DNA from: Juglans regia
Taxonomy: Eukaryota > Streptophyta > Magnoliopsida > Fagales > Juglandaceae
Direction of reading: 5' to 3'
DNA: 64,000 nucleotides
Assembly (NCBI RefSeq): GCF_001411555.2
Contig: NC_049916.1
Span: forward strand, 2,418,001 to 2,482,000
Part shown: positions 1-12,867 of the stretch, one piece after another
How positions within the stretch are numbered: position 1 is the stretch's first letter
Layout of the letters: each line of letters begins with the position of its first letter
Made by a program: the position numbers and the translations under genes
The notes under the pieces: generated by a model
Seen by the model: only the letters and a program-made list of their open reading frames with translations
Told to the model about the DNA's origin: nothing
The model's database searches: none

Positions 1-800
1 ATTTCCAAGAGATATGCAACTTGAATGTGGGGAGAAAAACTCTCTCAAATACTCTTGGAAAGAGGTTATGTTTTTGCTCTAATTTCTCCACACCAAAGAA
101 CAGAAATAAGCTATTCTATATATAGTCCCAACGAATCATGACACTCAAAACCCTGAATTTTAAGTTGTCTTGAACATTGGCTCGAGCAAGGTGTCGAGCG
201 CAAGTCGAGCGCACGTTGTCTTGAACATTGGCTCGAGCGAGATGTCGAGCGCAAGTCGAGCAAACCTCTCTGGAAGAGTTCTGCTCGAGCGTTACATCGA
301 GCGCACTTCAAGCGAACCTCTCTGTATGGGTTCCGCTCGAGCGTTGAGTCGAGTGCACATCAAGCGAACCTCTATGGAAGAGTTCTACTCAAGCGCCACG
401 TCGAGCGCACTTCGAGCAAAGCTCTCTGTATGGGTTCCGCTCGAACGCTGAGTCGAGCGCACATCGAGCGAACCTCTCTGGAAGAGTTCTGCTCGAGCAC
501 CACGTCGAGCGCACTTCGAGCGAAGCTCTCTGTATGGGTTACTCTTGAGCTTTGAGTCAAGCGCACATCGAGCGAACCTCTCTGTATGAGTTCCGCTCGA
601 GCGCTGAGTTGAGCGCACATTGAGCGAACCTCTCTGGAAGGTTCCGCTTGAGGGCCAGTTGAGCTGTGTTGAGCACACTTCAATCTTTTTCATGTTATAC
701 CGTTTCAATACTTGTTACAACTCAATTTTATACAGATTTTTACAAGAATATGCCAATCCACTAAAATTTCCCTCAACAATTTATTTATGATATGTTTTTC
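1..800. repeat. TCGAG-rich minisatellite in probable LTR sequence
   Basis: From about 166 to 655 the sequence is a degenerate tandem array of roughly 50-bp half-units, each carrying two or three TCGAG cores (CTCGAGCG, TCGAGCGCAC) followed by CTCTCTG. Half-units alternate between a 'GGAAGAGTTCTGCTCGAG' form and a 'TGTATGGGTTCCGCTCGAG' form, giving a higher-order period near 105 bp. Two earlier units (about 166-212 and 216-260) instead begin with TTGTCTTGAACATTGG. The flanks (1-165 and 656-800) resemble LTR promoter and leader sequence, with a TATATATAG at about 118. The open frames that cross the array on both strands come from the repeat and are not genes. Assigning it to an LTR retrotransposon is inference. 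Confidence 0.7.
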
Positions 801-839
801 TCTTACATGAATAAGTGAATGATGGCTAAATTTGGACCC

Positions 840-1400
840 TTAAAGCTTAATGAAACACGGATGGTTGATCACGTGAGAAGCCCATAACCCATGAGCTGCA
901 TCATCAAGTGATTGAGCCACAAGATTGCGACACATGTTGGCATCTGCTTAATAATATATATTTGTGGTTATGGGATACCGATGGTCATTCGATTTCATTC
1001 ATTTTTTTTGTCCATATTATTGAGAGACTTCGAGAGAGAGAGAATCTGAGAGGAAGAAACTAGAGTTTCTACCTAGGGTTTCATTGAGAGATAAAAAAAT
1101 ATGTGAGATTTTTAGGTTTGTGAGAGAGGTCGGGTTTGTAAACTAGTTGTTATGAGGCTTCTCTGTGAAGGACATTGATCATCAATAAAACTCTAAGGCC
1201 ATTCCTGTCGTGGACGTAAACCATTAGAATCGAACCACGTAAATCGGTTATGTTCTTTCTCTATTTTCTTTATACTCTTTATTTTCTGTTTGGCAATGAG
1301 GGACTTGAGAAGTTGCATAACACTTTCTTTAAGGCGGCAAGAGATCTATCGGTTCTGCTGCTAAGTGTATGAGGTTCAATATTCTAATCTTTTTTTCTCG
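840..1400 (+). mobile_element. Copia-type LTR-like fragment
   Basis: The segment around 1165-1245 has the layout of a plant Ty1/copia LTR 3' part: a TCAATAAAACTC poly(A)-signal-like stretch, then TTCCTGTCGTGGACGTAAACC, and TCGAACCACGTAAATC. The same string of words recurs at about 38560-38605, so the two fragments share ancestry. No TG...CA borders, second LTR or coding region are visible, so this is a decayed or solo LTR. Assignment to the family is from general knowledge of copia LTR ends. Confidence 0.45.
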
Positions 1401-1469
1401 TGGAATAATTTACTAATCCTATCAATTGAATTGCTAAGTTTCACTAGATTCTTAAAAAAATCAGTTCAG

Positions 1470-1470
<1 letters not shown>

Positions 1471-1503
<33 letters not shown>
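1471..1503. repeat. (TA)n microsatellite
   Basis: About 16 TA dinucleotides in perfect array. Similar TA arrays occur at 17006-17034, 34744-34768, 40279-40297 and 46438-46461. Confidence 0.95.
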
Positions 1504-1508
<5 letters not shown>

Positions 1509-2815
1509 TGTAAGATGTATATATAGCATGCACACTATATATATTAATCCTTGAAGGATGGACATAATTTTGTTGTCGAATCATCCTTTATTTTCCCATA
1601 ACAGCTTTCGAATCATTCTTTATTTTCTCACATATATGATCATGCGAATCCTCTACTTTCTCACATATATGACTGTGATCATGTTCGCGGAGACATCCAT
1701 GGTTTATAAACTAGAGATAAATAATATATATAGAATAAATTAAGATCGAGATTGTATATATATGGTTTGGGATCACTATAAATGTGTATTCATATAAGCT
1801 CTTACACGTTACACTAGTTGCTTATACAGTACGTTACACTACATATCAGAACCATAACACCGTACTAGTCCCTAGTTCTTAGATTTTTCCTTTTTCTTTT
1901 GATTCTTGTGCTCATGTCTTGCCCAATCAGCAGTTCTTACAAGTTTTTGTTCCCATGAGACCCATGATCATGATGTTTTTTCATTAAAAAATAACAATCA
2001 CTATAAGAAAATTGTTTATTTACGATCAATTATTTCCAGTAAAATGATTATTTTCAATTAAAATGAGTTTATTTTCGTCGTAAATAATCATTTTCATCGT
2101 AAAAAAATAGTTATAAATATTCATTCTTCTTATAGTGAATTAGAGAAAACAACAAGATCTTTCCAAGATTTGACCCTTAGAAAGATGTAGTTATCCAATA
2201 CATGAATTATACAACTATGGGAACCAATGCATTTTCTCTTCACGCTCTAAAAAAGTAAAGATCATTGTCACAATGGCGTTACGTACCAGTTTTGCATTCT
2301 TTTAACCTACTTCGACAATTTAACGTAGGAGCAACCTGTCTTTTCTTTTTCTTTTTGCATTGAACCAGCTTATTAATTTTGTCTTGCGCTTTGGTATTTT
2401 GCCTCAAAAAGGGACTAAAAACCATGTAATATGCCAACATATTGATATACTGACCCACCAGTTTGATGCAGACCTCAAACCACTCCTACTAAAACAAACG
2501 GGTAAGCCAAGCAATACCCAACAGAAACAATAACGTACGCACACATTTGGCCCAGCCCTTCTTTTCTCCTTTCTCGAAGTTGGACTCAGCCTAGAAGGAA
2601 AAGTAAGGACGGGGTCATTCATTTCATGACATAAACGGTGGCGCGCTTTTTTTTTTTTTTTAATTATAAATACATTATATAAAAATAAATTTATAAATTA
2701 ACGTAATTTAATGTAATACATCAAATTATAAAATTACGTTTAATAATGTCAATTTATGAATTTATTTTTATATAATTTCTTTATATACACAGTGTTTCTC
2801 TTATTCTATTTGATA

Positions 2816-2981
2816 AATGATACTTACAATTGTGAGTGTGCAAGTATTGTACAGTCATTTTAAAACAAGTGAATTAATATAGAATCCACATGAAAATAAA
2901 TTAATTTTTTAATAATAAATTCTACTCATTTTCAAAATGACTATATGATATTTATGCATTCCACAACTGTACATAGCATTA
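2816..2981 (+). mobile_element. MITE family A, copy 1
   Basis: About 166 bp, AT-rich, with long imperfect inverted arms: one begins AATGATACTTACAATTGTG, the other (reverse complement) TAATGCTATGTACAGTTGTG. The arms meet at a central TTAATTTTTTAATAATA core and both contain a copy of ATTTT(A/G)AAA next to a CAGTCAT-type word. Five further copies occur in this window at 12700, 15380, 21957, 46463 and 53460. No coding capacity. The class (a foldback or hAT/Mutator-like MITE) is not determined. Confidence 0.7.
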
Positions 2982-4484
2982 CACATTTTATTTTTTAATT
3001 TTCTTTGTCAAAGCAACGAGGTGTGCGTAGTGTGCATATCCACACACACATACACGTGACTAACACGCAAGGCATGGTTAATGCTGTTGAATGTTGACAC
3101 TCTACAGATACACAAAATACGTGGCATCCGGACTCCATAAATCAGCCAGCCAAACACCTCATCGTGAGTTGTTGAATGTATACAACAAGATGGAGGGGAT
3201 ACAAATAAAATTTATCAACAAGTTTGTTTTGGCATGGGGGGATTTTGGCAACTCCAACGAATGTTCTGAAAATCTGAAAATTGTCCAAAAGCAATAAATC
3301 AAAGCTATAAAAAGGCAAGTTTATAAATTTATTTGGTTTACCGTGACATGCATAATCTTATAAAATAGAGTAATAACACTCTTATCATTTTTATCACCAT
3401 CCTCTCATAATTCCGTGATGTGATTTTAAATAATTAAATAATATTTATTATATTTCATTTATATAAACCTATCATTTAATGTCATATTAAGAAATATTGT
3501 AAGGATCATAATAAAAAAATTATGAACAGATTTTTTCTATAAAATATTATGAAATTAATTAATTTGTATTAATTTATTTATTTAATGAAAAAGACTTATT
3601 CTATATATAAATTTTTAAAAAAATAAAACTTATAAAATTGACATAATTGTTAGAGCACTCTCATTGGATTAGTTAAAAGTTAAATACATTGAGTATTTAA
3701 CTATTAGAGAGTAAAATATGCTCACAATGGATTAGTTAAATTCCAAATATTTAGCTATAACGACTTTTAAAAGTTTTTCCAAATTTAAAAGTTACTATAC
3801 ATACATCAAATATATATTTTATTAATTATTTATTTCTCTATTTCTTTCTATCACATATTTTATCACAATTGGTATATTAATTTGAGTTAGTAATATATTA
3901 ATTTAATAAGAATATAATTATTAATTAATATATAATAGGTAGAATAGTAAAATATGATAAAATAAGATAAATTAATAATTAAAAAATTAAATATTTTTGA
4001 AATCATTAGTTATTTATTATTATATAATGAATAAATTTATAATCTAATATGGAGATTTTATGTGAATAATTAAAATTAAATTTATCTTATATTATTTTAT
4101 TGTTATATAATGAAAAAATAACTATTCTAATATTAAAATTTATGTAAATAAAATAATTAAAAATTTAATTTTTTTTATATTTATAAAAAAATATCATTTA
4201 ATTCAACGATAATGCTTTTAAGAATTGAAGACTTTATTAGACGCAACAGAATGAGCGGCGTTCGGGCAGCGTGTGGGAGAGGGAGACGGCATTGGCCGCT
4301 GCCTTTAATGCGAAAAGCATTGGCCGCTGCCGACCTTTGTAAATGCAGCCGCGTAGGTAGTCCGCATTTTCCATGCTTTCACCTCATCCATTTTTATAAA
4401 ATAAATTCCTACCAAGGCGACTTTGTAATCGTTTCCAATCGAATTTCAATATTATATCGAGATATTATATTCTCAGTTTAAAGG

Positions 4485-4712
4485 TTGGGTTTGGTTGTAA
4501 AATTTAATTGATTCTAGTTTTATTTTAAACTGATTTTAATATCTAAATGTTAAATTTTAAAATTATTAAATTCATCTCAACTCAAAATTTATTTATACAT
4601 GGAATCCATAATTTTTTTCAACTTAATACATCTTTATACGTGAGATTCACAATCTTTTTTAACTTCTTATAAAAAGTATTAAATTCATCTTAACATCCAA
4701 ACGCACTTTAAA
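4485..4712. mobile_element. Foldback repeat family B, copy 1
   Basis: Starts GGTTGGGTTTGGTTG and ends ACATCCAAACGCACTTTAAA, with internal words such as 'CATCTCAACTCAAAATTT', 'TTATACATGGAATCC' and 'ATACGTGAGATTCACAA' that recur in the copy at 33964-34253 (CATGGGACCCATAA, CATACGGGATCCACAA). The 'TTTGG...'/'...CCAAAC' ends are typical of this non-autonomous element, here repeated at least six times across the window. No coding potential. Confidence 0.5.
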
Positions 4713-6021
4713 CTCAATTTAAATTAACTCCACATAACTTTTTTTACTACTCATCTCCCAACTTAAACTAAATTAGAACTTTTGAATCCTTTTCTCATTC
4801 ACTTTCTATGCCATGCAAGGGATACATTCACATGCAACAGTAATCGCATTCTTTCTCCTCCTTTCTTCGTGGCTTAACAACTTTTTCTGTCAAGAACTTT
4901 TTAAAACTTGTGATAAAAGATAAGTGTTATAACTTATAATGACAAAAAGATCCCCTAAAAATAATCATACAAGTAGAACGACGTTGTTTTAATTATGATA
5001 TATTAAAAAAAATAATTTTAATTTATCGATCGGTTCAATGGCTTGGTCTAGCTTCAAACTGAGACTAAACAGCTGAACATCGATTCCTTCAATTTGTCAC
5101 TGTACACCAACTGGTTCCAGATGTGGCTTGTCGATTCTCGTCAGTTTTTGTTCAGCCCTACTTTGTGCCTAAAACATTTCTCTTGATAAAAACTTTGAGT
5201 TTTATAAAATTAAAAAATATTTTGGAGTAAAAAATATAAAATAAGTTTCAATTATTACTTCTATATCCCTCAAAAAATAAAATATTTGTCTCGGGAAAAT
5301 AACAAGAATTCTGATTCTTTAAATTAATGCTATATATTTAAAAAAAAATCGTAATTTTATATGCTATATTAAAATTAACTTATATGATATATGCATCAAA
5401 TTATAGGATGATTTATATAAAAAAATATTACGCATAAGTTATTATTTATTTTTATATTTTATATTTATAGTTTTTTTTTTATAAGATGTGATGATATTTT
5501 TTTTTATAAAATGTGAGAATATTTTATATATGATGTGGAGTGTAAAATGATAAATAATATAAAGCGGATTTGCAGTGAAGATATTTCGTTTACTTAACAG
5601 AGTCACATTGATTGAAAGTAAAAGACACGAAGAAAGAAAAAGGAAAGAAGGCGATTAGCCGAAGCGTAAGCAACTTTATTAAATAAATAAAAAAATGGTA
5701 CCCGCTGTTTTCGTTTGCCTCCACTCCCCTAATCACCGTCACGGTGAGTCCCCACCATGTGAGTCTTTTTTCTCTCCTGTCTCTTTTCCGACTCCCTCTT
5801 TCTTTTACCTCCAAATCTTTGTACAATAAATCTTCCCTTTCCTTCCCATCAATGATTTGCACTAGTAAACAGAAAATTCTAATCAGCGTCTGAAGCTTTG
5901 TGAAAGGTTTGGACGGACACGAGCTTAGAAATGAGTTCGATTGCTCTGGTGCGCTGGCTGCAGTGAGTGATACACGGACAGAGAGAGCTAGTTAGAGGGA
6001 GATTTTTTTTTTTTCTATGAA

Positions 6022-9000
6022 ATGAAGGCTTTCTTGGTTGCTGGGCTCTCTTCCTTCTTCGTTTTGGCCTCTCTGAGCTCGATTTCAGCTCTGCCTAGCA
6101 ATGTACCGCACTCGGATCCTCTCAAGTTCATTATAGGTCCGTACTCTCGTCTTCGTACGATTTTTATCGTTCTATGTAGTATTAGCTTTTCTCTTTTCTT
6201 AGTTTTTCTTATCTGATCGGAGTAAGGGGCTCGATCACTAGTGTCGTTTCGTTTTCTTGTTTGGTTGCTGTGAAAACTGAGGAAAAGGAAAGAAAAATGA
6301 GATTGCTAATAGTTTATAAAGTCTGCCGCTTCCCCCCCGCCCGAGGGGGGGAATCCAGTTAATGAGAATTCTTTCTGTTTAAAATACAAAAGAGAATAAC
6401 TTTCCCTCATTTTCTCAGCAAACAAATGAGACATACCTTTCATCTTTTGCGAGCGTTACTGTTTACAAATTAATTTCTGGCGGTGCTACTTCGTCTGATT
6501 TAAGAAAAGTTATTTTTTCTGTTTTTGAGTTGAATAAGTTGCGAGGGTATGTTCATGTTGTTGTACATGCAGGAGAAGAAAATCTAGGACCATGGAAAAA
6601 TGGAATATCGGAGGCCGCACAAGCTCCAGGGCCTTCAAGCGATGACGCCACTCAAAGCACGCTTGTTTTGGCGGCAAACAGGACGAATAGGCTGGACATT
6701 CTTCGTGGGTTTCGGCGCTACCAAGGTGGTTGGGACATTGCGAATCGGCATTACTGGGCAGTAAGTCCTGCTTCCCCTATTATACTACAGTGGTAGTCAG
6801 ATTTATGTGTTTAAATTTGATTGCCCTACAAGTTCGGTTTTTTCTCCGTGTTGGGGGCTAGGCAGGAAGCTTCGTAATTTATTTATTACGTTAATGCATT
6901 ACCATCATGCTGAAAACTACGTTCTTTATGTTGTCCGGTTCCAAGAGAAAGCCAAAGCTTTTAATGAAAAATATGAAAATCTTCAGGACTTGAAGAGGAA
7001 TACATCTGTTTTTACTTTGCTTATTTTTTCTGGTATTCTTCTCCTGTCAACCAGGTATTCTTTGGCTGAAAATTTACAGAATGATTCAAAGCTGTGGAAG
7101 CTTTATTGGATTGTTGCTTATAAGTAATAAGTTGGATCGGCACCAAAATGGAAAAAAAAAAACCCTGATTAGTATAATGAATCAAGAGGATTTTATTTAC
7201 TTCTATGACAATCCTTTATTTCTATTCTGAAGTGTTGCCATGTTGAACTGCTCAAAATCAGGGGATGTACCCAACATATTTTAATTATCACAATAATAAA
7301 GTTACCAAAGAATTCATCCACTAGTGTATAAAATATTGGTTCCAATCAAAGACTCGAGCATATCCACAATATCTCTTAAGAAGGGCCAATGGCCTTTGGT
7401 TTTAATGCTACTTTCGCCTCATATAAGATGGAGTGGGTAAGCTACTGGGTTCAATGCTTCAAGTACCCTAGAGTGTGTGAGTTGCTTACCAATCAAAAAA
7501 GAGAAGAGTAAGAGTGTTGTGGATATGACAATGGAAAACAATTCCTTTGGTGTCTTGGTGTTTCTGCAATAGCTGTAGTTGAAAACCTTGTAGGCTCATG
7601 ATATTATTTGGCTGAGTAATAACATGCAAAATCTCTAATAGAGCCTGATTCATATGAAACTCAACGCATATTGACTTCTGGGTTTGTATTACATTTTTTG
7701 ACAAGTTATTAGATGCAATTTTTAATTGGTCTTTTATCCACTCAGTGTATTTTATCCTTGGTTTCAAGTCCTCTGTTTTCAGTTTGTATTTTCTGCATGT
7801 TTCTACCATCTTCTTGTTTTGCTGTTGTTGATTTGTGTTCAATAGTATTTTAACCATCATCTGCAGTCTGTTGGATTTACAGGTGCTTTTGCTTTCATTC
7901 TTGCTGTCCTATGGTTTGTTTCTTTTGGCTTATGTCTCGTGGTTCATCATTGCTGTGGTTGGAGGATAAACATAAAAGGAAAAGGATCACACCATTCACA
8001 AAGAATTTGTCTTGTACTGCTTTTAGTCTTCACATGTGCTGCAGCGTAAGATTCTGAACTTCAAAATTCAGACATTATCAACTTTTCAAGTGCCATTCTC
8101 TTTGTATGTGGAGATCTTCCTTATTTTGTTTTTTCAATTTTCCACTAACCCATTTGTTGCTGGTACTTGTATTTAATCTCTTCCTTTCCCTGCCTATGTA
8201 AATCTAAAAATGGACTGGTAGTGCTGTAATTTTATGTAACTGATATGAAAAACTATTCACAGAACTAGCTTTTATTTTGACCTTCCATATTGAAATATTT
8301 GTGTTTTTCCGTTGAGCAAGCTGACAAATTAATGAATTTATATTTCTTCCATGACTCTTGCTAATGCCATCTGGCCCTTTTCTCCCACAGGATCGGATGT
8401 ATCCTTCTTTCTGTTGGGCAAGATGAATTTCATGGTGAAGTTTTGCGAACTTTGAATTATGTTGTAAACCAGTCAGACTACACTGTGGAGACCCTAAGAA
8501 ATGTCACACAATATCTATCCCTAGCAAAAACTATTAGTGTGGCCCAGGTGTTCCTTCCTTCTGATGTCATGGATGACATTGATAAATTGAATTTGGACCT
8601 CAACACCGCAGCAGATACACTAACCGACAAGACAAATGAAAATTCTGTCAAAATAAAGAGAGTCTTCAATGCCGTGTATGTATACATTAACCTTGCTTCA
8701 AAATATCTATATCTAGAATTATTTTCCAAAATCAGGATATTAATTGGCTAATATTTTGTTCTCTGCTGCAGGCGTTCTGCTTTAATAACTGTGGCAGCAG
8801 TAATGCTTCTCCTGGCTCTAATTGGTCTTAGTATGTATCACTGAAAATCTTTTATCTATTTGTCTCCTCTATTAGATTCCTCCCTCTTCTTAACTAACTG
8901 ATTTATATTGTGGCAGTCCTGTCTATCCTTGGGCACAAACATGCAATTCATATGTAAGTTTCCTTTGCAATTTGGTGGCCATGTGCCGCATTCAGTACTA

Positions 9001-11644
9001 TTCCCACTTCACAATGCAAGACACTTTTCACTTTTGTATTTGACGCTACATGCTTAATGTTGCAGATTCGTAATAAGTGGTTGGTTGCTCGTTGCAATTA
9101 CATTTGTGCTTTGTGGAGTTTTTGTTGTCCTCAACAAGTAAGACTTGGGTTTTCTTTTGGATTCTTTCTACTAAATGTTCTTTTTCTTTCCCCCTCTTTT
9201 TATTATTTACTTGTTCATGTACAAAAAACTCAATAAAACAACACCAAGTTTCTAAGTTCTTTTCACAAGTGATGTCGAGAAAGTTGCTTGCCATAAACAG
9301 TTCAAGTTCTGTGTTTCTTATCTGTAGTTCTTCTATGTATGATTCAGCCTGGGTAAAAAAAAAAATCCTTGCCAGGATATTTTACTAACAGTAGTGTTTT
9401 ACTTTTGGCATTTCAGTACAGTTTCTGACACCTGTATGGCCATGGAGGAATGGGTAGAATATCCACATTCCGAAACAGCTCTTAGCAACATCCTCCCATG
9501 CGTTGACCAAAGAACAACAAACCAGACACTTGTGCAGAGTAAAAAGATTATCAATCAAATTGTAAATGTCGTAAATGAATTTATCTATACATATGCCAAC
9601 ACATATCCCTCCCAGGAAAATTCTTATTATTACAATCAATCTGGTCCTCTGATGCCGCCACTCTGTTACCCATATGACTCTGAGCTGCAAGATCGCCAAT
9701 GTGGGCCTCAAGAGGTGTCTGTGGCAAATGCTTCTGCGGTATGCTTTATCAATTCGGATTATGTGCTATCTTTTCTATTATGAGAATCTTGTTAAATATG
9801 TATCTGGAAAGCACTTGATTATTGAGGGAAACAAACAGTAGAACTTACGTAAAACTGTAGAATCACCTTAACACCCATGATGTGCCAAGTTTAAATTATG
9901 TACTGGAAAAATCTTGTACAGAATTTTAGCTGGAAACATCATGTTGAGATGAAAGGATTTAGATCTCGTAGAGTTTCTATGTTTTACCCAAACACTAGAA
10001 CTAGAGTGGGAGATAGATGCATGAAGTGGGTCCTACAACTTCTGTGGCTGTCTGTGTGAATGCTGTAGGATTAAGTACTCAACAAATATTATTTGGACCA
10101 CTTCATGTCTCTCTCTCTCTCTCTCTCCCCACTTTAGGCCCTTAAAACTGTAGAATCGGCTTAACACCCATGACATGCCAAGTTAAAATTCTGTATGGGA
10201 AACATCATGTTAAGAGTGGGAGAGAGACAGATACATGAAGTGGCCCCTACAACTTTTATAGTTGTTTGAGTGAATGTTGTAGGACGAAGCTCTTAACAAA
10301 TTTACTTTATGTGTCTCTAGTGGCTCTAGGGAATCTAAAACTGAGATGAAATTATAACAAATAATCATCTAATAAGCAACCCCTAATAATTTACTAGGCT
10401 AGTAGCTTTTTCTGCATATGAATTTTTGGTGGCTTTCTTTTGCAATATCACAAATTATGTACAAATGTAGATCAACTGAGTAAAGGCCTTTTGCTTTGCT
10501 CTCACTATCGAGGTTGCTTAACTATGTTTTTCATTATCAGCTCTTGTTGAAATTGAATGAATTGTAATTGTTTTTCTTCTTTTCAAAAGACTCTTAAATA
10601 TTGAAGTTTTTTATGAATGTCTCGCTCTCGCTCTCTTTCTCTCTCTCACAATTTTAATCTTACCTTGAAGTGTCGATCTAGTTGTGAACTTAAAAAAGAT
10701 AGCAGAGGTAGCACAGGAAGAAAGCACGGAGGTTGGGGCTTGTTAAGAGACTATGATAGAGAAGGGTTTAATAAATGTCGGTTTTATAGTCCCATTCTAA
10801 TTATATGTGGCCATCATACGTGCTTTCTGCTTGAAATGAAGTATTTAGCATATAACGTACACAAAACTTTGACCTCTTTGAAGTAATCAAGTAATATAGA
10901 TGGATGGAGTAGTATTCATCTTCAATAGAATGGAATGTGTTTCCCTCTCCAAAATGAACCTTGCCTATGAGCTATTGAAAGAGATACAAAGGTCATAAAG
11001 GTGTAAATTACTTAACACGCCATGAAGGCTTCCCATATATGAAATCCCAATAAAACATTAGCCAAGGTAAGAAGAAACAGTACTTGAAGAAGGAAGTTGA
11101 CCTCGGTATTTTTTTAGCTTTTCCGAGTAACTGGTAGTGGAAAATTCTTTATTATCTCTTTAATAACATGTCACAGATTTAATTAGCTCTACTTCTGGCT
11201 ATGTAAACTTTTCAGGTATGGCAGAACTATACATGCAAAGTGTCGCCAGCTGGCTTGTGCACCACCGTAGGGAGGGTGACCCCAAACATCTACACACAGT
11301 TGGTGGCTGCAGTTAACGAGAGCTATGCGCTTGAGCACTACACACCACCTTTACTTAACCTCCAGGATTGCAATTTTGTCAGAGACACTTTCAAAACTAT
11401 CATCACAAGTTACTGCCCACCGCTGGGTCGTTATCTCAAAATAGTGAATGCAGGATTGGGCATGATTTCAGTGGGAGTCTTGCTCTGCCTCGTTCTTTGG
11501 ATACTGTATGCAAACCACCCCCAAAGGGAGGAAGTGTTTGTGAAACTATCATTACCAGTAAAAGGCAGCAGAAACTTCAAGAACTGCTTTACTAATGACA
11601 TCAAGCGTGAGGTACCTGTATCAAACCTAACAAGTGAAGTGTAG
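6022..11644 (+). CDS. Five-span membrane protein (plant tweety/prominin-like family)
   Basis: I join nine exons with GT-AG introns: 6022-6136, 6573-6760, 7867-8045, 8391-8675, 8772-8830, 8917-8953, 9066-9137, 9417-9738 and 11216-11644. The frame holds throughout and gives 561 aa. It starts with a signal peptide (residues 1-23, ending SISA). Predicted spans lie near 104-126, 147-168, 258-281, 289-309 and 498-518. Large lumenal/extracellular loops carry Cys pairs and several NxS/T sites (NQS, NVT, NQT, NYT). Landmarks are GGWDIANRHYWA before span 1, SDVMDDIDKLN in loop 1 and PSLC/DRQCG-like words in loop 2. This matches, from memory, the unnamed Arabidopsis family At2g12400/At2g25270. The topology resembles tweety or prominin proteins, but the function is unknown. 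Exon 9 is far from exon 8 because intron 8 (1.48 kb) contains a duplication. Confidence 0.9.
9845..10320. repeat. Imperfect direct duplication inside intron 8
   Basis: Copy 1 (about 9850-10143) and copy 2 (about 10144-10320) share AAACTGTAGAATC, TTAACACCCATGA, TGCCAAGTT, GGAAACATCATGTT, AGAGTGGGAGA, ATGCATGAAGTGG/ATACATGAAGTGG, CCTACAACTT and GAATG(C/T)TGTAGGA. Copy 2 lacks about 90-110 bp present in the middle of copy 1. A (CT)n run (about 10110-10127) lies at the junction. It probably arose by local tandem duplication followed by a deletion. Confidence 0.75.
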
Positions 11645-12699
11645 TCCGTAAAGTAGAAAAACAGTATTAAGGTTAGGCTCATCTTTTGAGTTTGATTGTA
11701 CCCCTGTTAGGGGAACAAACCAAAGTGGGGCAAAGCTCCATTTTGAGTTGAGGGGCTAATATCTTAGTGTTTGTTATGTCTATATTAAAAGTTATATCCA
11801 TTGCTTGATCTTGAATCTGTCGTGTCAACTGCACCAACATGATCTGTGTTGAACTTCTGTGTTGGTACTTAATTTTTTTTGTTCCAACCCAAAAATAAGA
11901 TCATAGTGCCTGTCAGGATGGACATGGAAGAACCATGCCAAAGTTCAATTGTACAGCGTACAATCTGCCTGATTAGCTCATAAGATACACAGAAGTGTCA
12001 ATTATACATTGCGCAATTTTGTTAGCCGGGCCGTTGCTGATGACATCATAGGAAGCATTTTCATGTCAAGAATTCCATCTCATGTACTCTATTTCTCTCC
12101 TTTGACCACCCCCAAACATCACATACCCCGTCTCTACATTCAGAGATGAAACAAAGAAAGAAACGAAGCAATGAATATGGCTTGTTCAAATTTCCATGTT
12201 AGTGCTAAACATACCATCTCGATGTGAATGTTAGTAGTTTTCCAATGTGTGGAGGTGGGGGAGAGGGTCACCCCCCGGCACCACACCCTCCGCTACTAAA
12301 TAGCAGAACGTTGACATCCTGTTTAGGCTTTGCTTTGTATATTTGAGAGTTTTTTTAATTTTTAATTTTTTTTTCTTGAAAAAAGGGAGTGTTAATCTTT
12401 GTTGGCTTGAATTTCTTTCATTCTGACGTTATTAGCTTATGTGGCCCCATACATACACAAGATGGGAAATCACAGTTAAACCTACAAAAACAAATGTTAG
12501 ACTGAACTAATACTCCACTTTTAGCTAATCATAGGCCATCAACTCACTTGCTCTATACCGATCATGCACCAACCTCTTATCATCCTCGCTCTTCCAATCA
12601 TTTTCGGTTATATCAAAACAAAAATGGATAATTCTCTAAGAACGAATACAAATTTGATCAATTTTTTGATGTCGTGAGAATTGCTATATTTAGTGGAGA

Positions 12700-12867
12700 A
12701 ATAATATTTGTAATTGTGAAGTGCGCAAGGTCCGCACAATCTCTTTAGAATAAATAAGTAAATATGAGATCCATATGAAAAAAATTAATTTTTTAATAAT
12801 AAACTTAACTTTTTTTTAAAATGAGTGTGTGATATTTATACACTTTACGACTATATGTAATATTACT
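12700..12867 (+). mobile_element. MITE family A, copy 2
   Basis: Same arms and central TTAATTTTTTAATAATA core as the copy at 2816. The left arm reads AATAATATTTGTAATTGTG and the right arm ends TTTACGACTATATGTAATATTACT. It has no coding capacity. Confidence 0.7.

Larger units (their letters stand above)
1400..5990. other. Gene-poor AT-rich interval with MITEs
   Basis: No gene is recognised here. It holds a (TA)n microsatellite (1471-1503), a MITE copy (2816-2981, listed separately), an AT-rich stretch whose edges carry 'GAGCACTCTCATTGGATTAG' (about 3655-4205, possible MITE), and a foldback-repeat copy at 4485-4712. The open frame at 4212-4481 sits at the edge of one of these repeats and lacks any protein-like signature. 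The last 150 bases before 6022 are expected to contain the promoter and 5' UTR of the next gene, but I cannot fix a TATA box or transcription start. Confidence 0.5.

Noticed and set aside
111..708. Overlapping open frames of 66-107 codons rich in Ser/Arg
   Set aside because: They are translations of the TCGAG minisatellite in several frames on both strands; the repeat keeps frames open by chance.
8478..8729. Minus-strand frame opposite the membrane-protein exon 4
   Set aside because: It is the antisense shadow of a real exon and has no protein signature.
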